The translations under genes and the position numbers were made by a program. The notes under the pieces were generated by a model, which worked only from the letters and a program-made list of their open reading frames with translations, was not told the origin of the DNA and did not search any database. From the NCBI RefSeq assembly GCF_013031355.1, contig NZ_WPZO01000011.1, positions 62,001 through 126,000 on the forward strand: a DNA stretch of 64,000 nt, in the 5' to 3' direction. This stretch comes from Ruegeria arenilitoris (lineage in GTDB: Bacteria > Pseudomonadota > Alphaproteobacteria > Rhodobacterales > Rhodobacteraceae). Below, piece after piece: positions 36,820-44,337 of the stretch. Each line of letters starts with the position of its first letter. Within the stretch, counting starts at the first letter, position 1.

Positions 36820-36841
36820 GGCGGGGCAACAACCCCGCCGA
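36820..36841 (+). terminator. intercistronic hairpin after the binding-protein gene
   Basis: CGGCGGGG-N6-CCCCGCCG, an 8-bp perfect stem just after the binding-protein stop and 29 bases before the permease start, with no U-run. It probably stabilises the binding-protein message or attenuates downstream genes, as at the agl locus. Confidence 0.6.
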
Positions 36842-36870
36842 GCTTCCTGACCTCGATTCAGAGTACGCCC

Positions 36871-37827
36871 ATGCACCATCTTCTCAGGCTTTTCGTCAAG
36901 CGACTGGCGCTTGGCTTTCTGACCCTGTTCGTCGTGTCGCTCGTCATCTTCATGTCGATCGAACTATTGCCCGGCGACGTGGCCCAACAGGTTCTGGGTC
37001 AGTCCGCCACGCCCGAAAACCTGGCTGCATTTCGCCGCGAACTGGGGCTCGATCAGCCGCCGCTGACGCGCTACCTGGACTGGCTGGAAGGCTTCTTGCA
37101 AGGCGATCTGGGCAATTCGCTGATTTCGGGCCTGCCGATCCGCGAGCTGATCAGTGAGCGGATGTACAACACCTTCTTCCTTGCCGGATTCGCCGCACTG
37201 ATCTCGGTGCCGCTAGCGCTTGTGCTGGGGGTCGTGTCGGCCCTGTATCGCGGGACCGCACTGGACAAGTCGATCAACGTTCTTGCCCTAACTGCGATTT
37301 CGGTGCCCGAGTTCTTTGTGGGCTACATTCTCGTCTGGCTGCTGGCAGTGGAATTTGCGCTGTTCCCGTCCATCGCCAACCTGTCCGAAGATGCCAGCCT
37401 GGGCGACCGGATCTACCGCACTTTCCTGCCCGCGCTGACCCTGACCCTGATCGTGACGGCCCATATGATGCGGATGACGCGGGCGTCGCTGATCAACCTT
37501 CTGGCCCTGCCCTATATTGAGATGGCCAAGCTGAAAGGTGCCAGTCAGCGGCGGCTGATCGTGATCCACGCCCTGCCCAACGCCATCGCCCCCATCGTCA
37601 CGGTGATCGCCATCAATCTCGCTTACCTGATCGTTGGCGTGGTGATCGTCGAGGTGGTTTTCGTTTACCCGGGCATGGGGCAACTGCTGGTCGACAGCGT
37701 TGCCAAGCGTGACTTTACCGTGGTGCAGACCGCCTGCTTGATCTTTGCGGCCACCTACATCCTCTTCAACCTGGCGTCCGATCTGATCTCTATCGCGTCG
37801 AACCCGCGCCTGCTGCACAGGAAATGA
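36871..37827 (+). CDS. dipeptide-type ABC transporter permease (DppB-like)
   Basis: 318 residues from ATG 36871; a longer in-frame upstream ORF overlaps the binding-protein gene and is discounted. Six hydrophobic helices, the first at about residues 9-30. The EAA loop reads PYIEMAKLKGASQRRL, and the VVIVEVVFVYPGMGQLLVDS block is typical of DppB/OppB. It forms the membrane channel with the next gene, which it overlaps by ATGA. Confidence 0.92.
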   Translation: MHHLLRLFVKRLALGFLTLFVVSLVIFMSIELLPGDVAQQVLGQSATPENLAAFRRELGLDQPPLTRYLDWLEGFLQGDLGNSLISGLPIRELISERMYNTFFLAGFAALISVPLALVLGVVSALYRGTALDKSINVLALTAISVPEFFVGYILVWLLAVEFALFPSIANLSEDASLGDRIYRTFLPALTLTLIVTAHMMRMTRASLINLLALPYIEMAKLKGASQRRLIVIHALPNAIAPIVTVIAINLAYLIVGVVIVEVVFVYPGMGQLLVDSVAKRDFTVVQTACLIFAATYILFNLASDLISIASNPRLLHRK

Positions 37828-38657
37828 CCATGAACGGGTTCCTCTACGAATTGGGCAAGGCGCCGCTGACCGCCAAGTTCGGCTGTGTCGTCGTGCTTGT
37901 CTACATCCTGGTGGCCATCTTTGCCCCCGTCCTCGCCCCGTTTGGTGAAAGTGAAGTCGTCGGTTACGAGTACCAGCCCTGGAGTGCCGAGAACTGGCTG
38001 GGCACCGACAGTCTGGGCCGCGACATGGCCACGCGCATGATCTATGGCGCGCGCAACACGATCGGGATTGCGCTGCTGACAACTGTGATCGCCTTTCTGG
38101 CGGGCAGCATCGCCGGGTTCTTTGCCGCCGTGTTGCAGGGCTGGGTCGATCAGCTTCTGTCGCGGGCGGTGGACGTTGTGATCTCGATCCCGACCCTGAT
38201 TTTTGCGCTGCTGCTGCTGACCATCTTTGGCGCGTCAGTCACCAGCCTGATCGGTGTGATTGCTCTGATCTATGCCACTTTCGTCTACCGGATCGCACGC
38301 GCGGTCGCGATGGGGATCGTTGTGATGGACTATGTCGAGGCCGCCCAGGTGCGCGGTGAGGGCCTGTGGTGGATCATGCGCAAAGAGATCCTGCCCAATG
38401 CCGCGCCGCCTTTGGTTGCCGAGTTCGGGCTGCGGTTCTGCTTTGTGTTCCTGACGATCTCGGGCCTGTCTTTTCTGGGTCTTGGCATTCAGCCTCCGGC
38501 GGCGGACTGGGGATCGATGGTGCGGGAAAACGCCTCACTGATCACCTTTGGCGATCTGACGCCGCTCATTCCGGCAGCGGCCATCGGATTGCTGACCGTC
38601 GCGGTGAATTTCATCGTCGACTGGATGCTGCACAAGGCCAGCGGCCTGAAAACCTGA
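37824..38657 (+). CDS. dipeptide-type ABC transporter permease (DppC-like)
   Basis: 277 residues. The segment WLGTDSLGRDMATRMIYGAR and the EAA loop DYVEAAQVRGEGLWWIM are classic DppC/OppC features, with about six membrane helices. An ATG at 37830 is an alternative start. It partners the preceding permease in the inner membrane. Confidence 0.92.
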   Translation: MTMNGFLYELGKAPLTAKFGCVVVLVYILVAIFAPVLAPFGESEVVGYEYQPWSAENWLGTDSLGRDMATRMIYGARNTIGIALLTTVIAFLAGSIAGFFAAVLQGWVDQLLSRAVDVVISIPTLIFALLLLTIFGASVTSLIGVIALIYATFVYRIARAVAMGIVVMDYVEAAQVRGEGLWWIMRKEILPNAAPPLVAEFGLRFCFVFLTISGLSFLGLGIQPPAADWGSMVRENASLITFGDLTPLIPAAAIGLLTVAVNFIVDWMLHKASGLKT

Positions 38658-38669
38658 GGGGAGCTGAGT

Positions 38670-40307
38670 ATGAAAGACACGAACACCCCGCTGCTGACGA
38701 TGCAGAACCTGCAGATCGAGGGCCTGTCCGAGGATCGCTGGAAACCGATTGTGAAAGGCGTTGATCTGTCTCTGGTCAAGGGCGAAGTGCTAGGCCTGAT
38801 CGGAGAAAGTGGCGCAGGCAAGTCGACCATTGGCCTGGGCGCGATGGGCTATGTGCGTGACGGATGTCGGTTCTCGGGGGGCAGCGTCCATTTCGACGGG
38901 ATTGAGTTGACCGGTGCCGATCGCGAAACCCGTCGCAACTTGCGGTCCACCCGGATCGCCTATGTGGCGCAATCCGCGGCGGCCAGCTTCAACCCCGCAT
39001 TCAAGCTGATCAACCAGCACACCGAATTTCCGGTGCGCCGGGGGCTGATGTCGCGGGAAGACGCCCGCAAGGATGCCATCGAGCTCTACCGGCAGCTCCA
39101 GCTGCCCAACCCGGAAGAGATCGGCTTTCGCTATCCGCATCAAGTGTCCGGCGGGCAGTTGCAGCGCGCCATGACCGCCATGGCGATGGCTTGCCGCCCT
39201 GATCTGATCATCTTTGACGAACCCACCACGGCGCTCGACGTCACTACTCAGATCGAGGTTCTGTCGGCCATCCGGAATATTGTCGAGGATTTTGGTACAT
39301 CGGCGATCTATATCACCCACGACCTTTCGGTGGTGGCGCAGATGGCGGACCGGATCATGGTGCTGCGCCATGGTGCAGAGGTCGAGGCCGCGGATACAGC
39401 AACCATGCTGAACGCACCGAAACAGGCCTATACCAAATCCCTCTGGGCGGTGCGATCGTTCAAATCGGCCCAAAAAGTACCGGTTGCGGCAGATGCGGTG
39501 CCGGCAGTGTCACTGCGTGGTGTGACGGCACAATATCCCGCGATGAAAACTCCGGTGCTGAATAACGTGTCAATCGATTTTCACGCCGGGCGTACGGTGG
39601 CGGTTGTTGGGGAAAGTGGATCGGGAAAGTCCACCACGGCCCGCAGCCTGATGGGGCTATTGCCGCCGGTGCAGGGCGAGATACTGCTGAACGGTGCGCC
39701 GCTGTCACCGCAGTTCCGCAAGCGCAGCAAAGCCCAGTTGCAGGCCGTCCAGATGATCTATCAGATGGCTGACACCGCACTGAACCCGAAACAGCGCATT
39801 CGCGATATCATCGGGCGGCCGATGACCTATTACCGCGGCCTGAAAGGGCGCAAGCTGACCGAGGAAATCCGCGCCTTGCTGGATGATATCGAGCTGGAGC
39901 CGGATCAATACATCAACCGTTTGCCCTCGGAACTGTCGGGCGGGCAAAAACAGAGGATCGGGATCGCGCGCGCGTTGGCAGCCGGGCCGAAACTGGTGAT
40001 CTGCGATGAGGTGACCTCGGCGCTGGATCAACTGGTGGCCGAAGGTATCCTGCGCCTGTTGGACAAGCTGCAGCAGGAACACAACCTGGCCTATATGTTC
40101 ATCACCCATGATATCTCGACCGTGCGGGCCATTGCCGATGAAGTGGTGGTGATGCAGCACGGCAAAATTGTCGAGCAAGGTCCGAAGGCACAGATTTTCT
40201 CGCCTCCGTTCCAGCCCTATACCGATCTTTTGCTGTCTTCGGTTCCGGAAATGGATCCAGGCTGGCTGGATCGGGTGCTGGCCGACCGCGCCGCAAAACG
40301 GGCCTGA
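38670..40307 (+). CDS. fused two-domain ABC transporter ATPase (DppD-DppF-like)
   Basis: 545 residues with two complete nucleotide-binding domains in tandem. The first has Walker A GESGAGKST (45-53), VSGGQLQR and DLIIFDEPTTALD. The second has GESGSGKST (about 310), LSGGQKQR and LVICDEVTSALD; here Glu is followed by Val-Thr-Ser. Such fusions replace separate DppD and DppF subunits. It energises the importer formed by the two preceding permeases. There are 12 bases between the permease stop and this start. Confidence 0.93.
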   Translation: MKDTNTPLLTMQNLQIEGLSEDRWKPIVKGVDLSLVKGEVLGLIGESGAGKSTIGLGAMGYVRDGCRFSGGSVHFDGIELTGADRETRRNLRSTRIAYVAQSAAASFNPAFKLINQHTEFPVRRGLMSREDARKDAIELYRQLQLPNPEEIGFRYPHQVSGGQLQRAMTAMAMACRPDLIIFDEPTTALDVTTQIEVLSAIRNIVEDFGTSAIYITHDLSVVAQMADRIMVLRHGAEVEAADTATMLNAPKQAYTKSLWAVRSFKSAQKVPVAADAVPAVSLRGVTAQYPAMKTPVLNNVSIDFHAGRTVAVVGESGSGKSTTARSLMGLLPPVQGEILLNGAPLSPQFRKRSKAQLQAVQMIYQMADTALNPKQRIRDIIGRPMTYYRGLKGRKLTEEIRALLDDIELEPDQYINRLPSELSGGQKQRIGIARALAAGPKLVICDEVTSALDQLVAEGILRLLDKLQQEHNLAYMFITHDISTVRAIADEVVVMQHGKIVEQGPKAQIFSPPFQPYTDLLLSSVPEMDPGWLDRVLADRAAKRA

Positions 40308-40413
40308 AGGTTTAGTGTGAAATTCTCTCACGAAAAACTGCAAATAATGGAATTGAGCTAATCACTGGCCCTTCCTAAGATGCGCGAGAAAACACTTCAC
40401 TGAGGACGCGCTT

Positions 40414-41910
40414 ATGCGGCGAACACGAACAAAACGGGCGGCAAAATCCGCCACGCCACAGATGACTTTGCCGCCCGTTGGCGGCCGTTTCATGCCGCTG
40501 GACGACAGCAAGCTGACGCATATCACTGATACTGCCTTCGACATTCTCGAACGTATCGGTGTGTCCGGCGCACCAGACGACATTCGCACGCTGGCGCGGG
40601 AAAACGGGGCGACCGAGCGAGATGACGGGCGCATAACCTTCCCGCGCGCCTTGGTCGAAGACATGATCGCCAAAGCCTGCAAACGGGTTGAGCTTCCGGG
40701 ATATATCCGCGATCGCGGGATCGAGGTTGGCGGCGGCCGGGTGCATATCGGAACCGGTGGGGCCGCTGTCCAGATTCTGGATGCTGCGACGAACGCGTTC
40801 CGGGACAGCACCTTGCAGGACCTCTATGGCCTGATGCGGATTGTGGATGCCAGTGACAGCATCCATTATTCCCTACGTCCGGTGGTGGCGCGTGACTTGG
40901 AAGACCCGCTGACGCTGGATATCAACACCGCCTTCACAGCAATGAAGGCAACCTCGAAACCCATCGGCACCAGTTTCTTTGAACCGGCCAATGTGACACC
41001 GGTGATCGAAATGTTCGATGAGGCCCTGGGCGGGGAAGATGCGTTCCGCAAGCAACCCTTCTGCTTTGCCTCAGTCTGCCATGTTGTACCGCCTTTGACA
41101 CTGGCCGAAGAAGCCTGCGGCGTGATGCAGGAATGCGTGCGCCTGGGCATGCCGCTGCAAATCTGCTCGGCAGCGCAGGCGGGGGCGACCAGCCCGGCCT
41201 CACTGGCAGGCGCTCTGGCGCAGGGTCTGGCGGAATCACTGGCCGGTTTGGTGCTGGTTAACATGATGCAGCCGGGTTTCCCTTGTATCCTCGCCTTCCT
41301 GCCCTTTATTTCCGACCTGCGCACCGGGGCGATGACCGGCGGCTCGGGTGAGGCCGCGGTGGCCAACGCGGCCGCTGCACAGTTGCTGTTGAACCTAGGG
41401 CTGCCGTCGACCGTGTCTGCGGGCATGACCGACGCTAAAACGGCGGATGCGCAATCGGGGTATGAAAAGGGTTACACCATTGCGCTGGCCGCGCAGGGCG
41501 GGGCCGACATGATCAACCTGTCCGTTGGCATGCTTGGCTCGATCATGGCCGCCAGCAAAGAGGCGCTGGTGATCGACAATGACATGTGCGGTGCGATCTT
41601 GCGCACCGTGCGCGGGGTCGAGATGTTCGAAGGCTCGATCGACCTCGACATGATTGAAGAGGTCGTCACCGGTGAAGGCCACTACCTGGGCACCGCCCAG
41701 ACGCTTGACCTGATGACCAAGGAATATGTCTACCCGGCCCTCGGCGACCGCCAAAGCGTCAACGACTGGCTGGAAAGTGGTGCGCAAACGGTCTGGGACC
41801 GCGCCATCGCCCGCGTCGCCGAGATCGAGGCGCAGCCAGCGCCGTCCCACCTTCCTGCCGAGGTCGAGGCCGCCCTGCGCGCCCGCCTGCCCATTCATTT
41901 GAAAGACTGA
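40414..41910 (+). CDS. non-pyrrolysine MttB/trimethylamine methyltransferase family protein (module B)
   Basis: 498 residues, start supported by GAGGA. Family blocks match the module A homologue (FRDSTLQDLYG, CHVVPP, QAGATSPAS, DLRTGAMTGG, GEGHYLG), and the N-terminus is basic (RRTRTKRAAKS). No amber codon. Probably demethylates a quaternary amine taken up by the adjacent transporter. The corrinoid acceptor used by known family members is not encoded here. A 106-base gap after the ATPase could hold its own promoter. Followed four bases later by the first of two dehydrogenases. Confidence 0.87.
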   Translation: MRRTRTKRAAKSATPQMTLPPVGGRFMPLDDSKLTHITDTAFDILERIGVSGAPDDIRTLARENGATERDDGRITFPRALVEDMIAKACKRVELPGYIRDRGIEVGGGRVHIGTGGAAVQILDAATNAFRDSTLQDLYGLMRIVDASDSIHYSLRPVVARDLEDPLTLDINTAFTAMKATSKPIGTSFFEPANVTPVIEMFDEALGGEDAFRKQPFCFASVCHVVPPLTLAEEACGVMQECVRLGMPLQICSAAQAGATSPASLAGALAQGLAESLAGLVLVNMMQPGFPCILAFLPFISDLRTGAMTGGSGEAAVANAAAAQLLLNLGLPSTVSAGMTDAKTADAQSGYEKGYTIALAAQGGADMINLSVGMLGSIMAASKEALVIDNDMCGAILRTVRGVEMFEGSIDLDMIEEVVTGEGHYLGTAQTLDLMTKEYVYPALGDRQSVNDWLESGAQTVWDRAIARVAEIEAQPAPSHLPAEVEAALRARLPIHLKD

Positions 41911-41914
41911 GCCC

Positions 41915-44332
41915 ATGAAAAACCAAGCCAAAGTTGTGATCATCGGGGGCGGCGCGGTCGGTGTCTCGACCCTCTATCATCTGGCCAAAGCCGGTGTGAC
42001 CGACACCCTGCTGATCGAAAAGAACGAATTGACCAGCGGCTCGACCTGGCACGCGGCGGGGAACATCCCGACCTACGCCAACAGTTGGGGTGGGATGCGC
42101 GCAGGCAACTATGCCTGGCGTCTGTACAAGGATCTGGCCGACGAGGTCGACTACCCGATCACTTATCGCCACACCGGCGCCTTCTGGCCTGCCCACACGC
42201 AGGAACGCATGGATCTGTTCCGTCACCTTGTCGGGATCTCCAAGGGGTTGGGCTATGACATGGCGATGCTCACACCGTCCGAGATGGACGATATGCACCC
42301 CTACTTCAGCTCGGGTGACAGCATCATCGGTGGGATTTTCGACCCGTATGAGGGCGACGTGGACCCCTCGCAACTAACCCAGGCGCTGGCTAAAGGCGCG
42401 CGGGATCAGGGCGCTGCGATCGCGCGGTTTACCACGGTCACCGGGATTACACGCCGCGCGTCCGGCGAGTGGGAGGTGCAGACCGACAAGGGCAATGTGA
42501 TCTGTGACATCGTGATCAACGCCGGTGGCTATTACGGCCGCGTCGTTGGTGAGATGGTCGGTCAGAAACTGCCCGTCGTCACGCTGGAGCACCAGTATCT
42601 GGTCACAGAAAGCCTGCCAGAGCTTGAGGCAAATCCCGAGAACTTCCCGCTCATCCGCGACCCGGACATCATGTATTACCTGCGGCGCGAGCGGAACGGA
42701 CTTCTGCTGGGCTCATACGGCCACGAAGGTCGCCCCGCATGGCTGGACGGGATGCCCGATTGCTTTGCCAATCAGCTCTACCCCGACAGCGTTGACGACA
42801 TCGCCGAAATTCTAGAAGCCGCGCTGGAACATGTGCCGCTGCTGGGCGAGGCTGGTGTCAGCCGTTTCGTGAACGGCCCAATCCCCTACAGCCCGGATGG
42901 CGCGCCACTCTGCGGCCCCGCCTTTGGTCTGCCGAACTTCTACCATGCGTGCTGTTTCCCGGTGGGCATTACCCACTCAGCTGCGGCGGCGAAAACCTTG
43001 ACCGAATGGATCACCGAAGGTGAGACCGAATGGGATATGTCGTTCTGGGATCCCCGCCGCTTTGGCGAGGAATGGGCCACGTTCGATTACACCGTCAAAC
43101 GGTCCAGCGAACTTTACGAGCACCAATACGCGATCCCCTACCCACACCGCCTGTGGAAATCGGGCCGTCCGCTGCAGACAACACCGCTCTACGACACGCT
43201 CAAGGCCAAGGGTGCGGTCTTCGGACAGGTCGCCGGGTGGGAGCGCGCCTTCTGGTTCCAGACCGGCGACATCAAAGATGATGGCCAACTCAGCTTCCAT
43301 CACGAGGCGTGGCATGACGCGGTCAAAGCCGAATGCGAAGGCGTGCGCGACAATGTCGGCGTGATGGATCACGGTGGCTTTACCAGGTACGAGGTCGAAG
43401 GGCCGCGCGCCACCGAGTTCCTCAATCAGGTGTTCTGCGGCGCGATGCCATCGGTCGGCCGGGTCAAGCTGTCCTACATGCTGACGCCCAAGGGTAAAAT
43501 CTGGTCCGAGGCCACGATTGCGCGGCTGGATGAGAACAAATACCTGCTCTGCGGCCCCACTCTGGCCGATCAGCGCGACCATGACTGGATGTCCAAATTC
43601 CTGCCGGATGAGGGCGTGACCCTGACCCGTGGCTCGGACTTTGACGCTGCCCTGATGGTCATGGGGCCAAAATCCCGCGAGGTGCTGCAACCGCTGACCG
43701 AGGATGATCTGTCCAGGGATAGCGCCCCATGGATGTCGGTCCGCGAAATCACCATCGCAGGCGCGCGGGTGACTGCCCTGCGGGTATCCTATGTCGGTGA
43801 GCTGGGCTGGGAGCTGCATCTGCGCAGCGCCGACCTGGTCCGCGTTTACAACGCCATCATGGAACAGGGTGCAGATCACGGCATCGTCGAATTCGGCTCT
43901 TACGGGCTGAACGCCATGCGGTTGGAAAAGGGCTATCACGGCTGGGGCGCCGATTTCGGTATCGAATACACCGCGTTCGATGCAGGACTGGATCGTTTCG
44001 TCAGCAAGAAGAAAGACAGCTTTGTCGGTCGCGACGCGTTTCTGGCGCAGGCCGAACAGCCGAAGGACTATCATTTCACCGCCTTTGTGTTGGGCGGTCA
44101 CGGCGCGGATGCCCTTTCTTCTGACCCGATCTGCCGCGATGGCAAACCGATGGGTTATGTCAGCTCAGGCGGCACCGGGTTCCGCATCGGCAAGCGGATT
44201 GCTCTGGGGTATTTGACCGAGGCCGCGCAACCCGGCGACGTCTATCAGATCGAAGTGCTGGGTGTTCCGGTCAATGCGACCGTGTCCACGGTGCCCTTCT
44301 ACGATCCCGAAAACGACCGGTTGCGGGGATAA
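41915..44332 (+). CDS. FAD/GcvT dimethylglycine dehydrogenase-like oxidoreductase (module B, first copy)
   Basis: 805 residues. Rossmann motif VVIIGGGAVGVSTLYHLA (about 7-24), GSTWHAAG with His46, DAO domain to about 380, linker, then GcvT domains with EFGSYGLNAMRLEKGYHGWG and SSGGTGFRIGKRIALGYL. It oxidises N-methyl amines and delivers C1 to folate by family precedent. The ribosome site is weak, so translation may be coupled to the MttB homologue 4 bases upstream. Confidence 0.92.
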   Translation: MKNQAKVVIIGGGAVGVSTLYHLAKAGVTDTLLIEKNELTSGSTWHAAGNIPTYANSWGGMRAGNYAWRLYKDLADEVDYPITYRHTGAFWPAHTQERMDLFRHLVGISKGLGYDMAMLTPSEMDDMHPYFSSGDSIIGGIFDPYEGDVDPSQLTQALAKGARDQGAAIARFTTVTGITRRASGEWEVQTDKGNVICDIVINAGGYYGRVVGEMVGQKLPVVTLEHQYLVTESLPELEANPENFPLIRDPDIMYYLRRERNGLLLGSYGHEGRPAWLDGMPDCFANQLYPDSVDDIAEILEAALEHVPLLGEAGVSRFVNGPIPYSPDGAPLCGPAFGLPNFYHACCFPVGITHSAAAAKTLTEWITEGETEWDMSFWDPRRFGEEWATFDYTVKRSSELYEHQYAIPYPHRLWKSGRPLQTTPLYDTLKAKGAVFGQVAGWERAFWFQTGDIKDDGQLSFHHEAWHDAVKAECEGVRDNVGVMDHGGFTRYEVEGPRATEFLNQVFCGAMPSVGRVKLSYMLTPKGKIWSEATIARLDENKYLLCGPTLADQRDHDWMSKFLPDEGVTLTRGSDFDAALMVMGPKSREVLQPLTEDDLSRDSAPWMSVREITIAGARVTALRVSYVGELGWELHLRSADLVRVYNAIMEQGADHGIVEFGSYGLNAMRLEKGYHGWGADFGIEYTAFDAGLDRFVSKKKDSFVGRDAFLAQAEQPKDYHFTAFVLGGHGADALSSDPICRDGKPMGYVSSGGTGFRIGKRIALGYLTEAAQPGDVYQIEVLGVPVNATVSTVPFYDPENDRLRG

Positions 44333-44337
44333 CAACC

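Noticed and set aside
2008..41910. Pyrrolysine-containing trimethylamine methyltransferases
   Set aside because: All three MttB homologues read through without an in-frame TAG, and no pyl genes are present, so they are the non-pyrrolysine type.
42977..44101. 374-codon minus-strand open frame inside the first module B dehydrogenase
   Set aside because: Antisense shadow of a conserved coding sequence.
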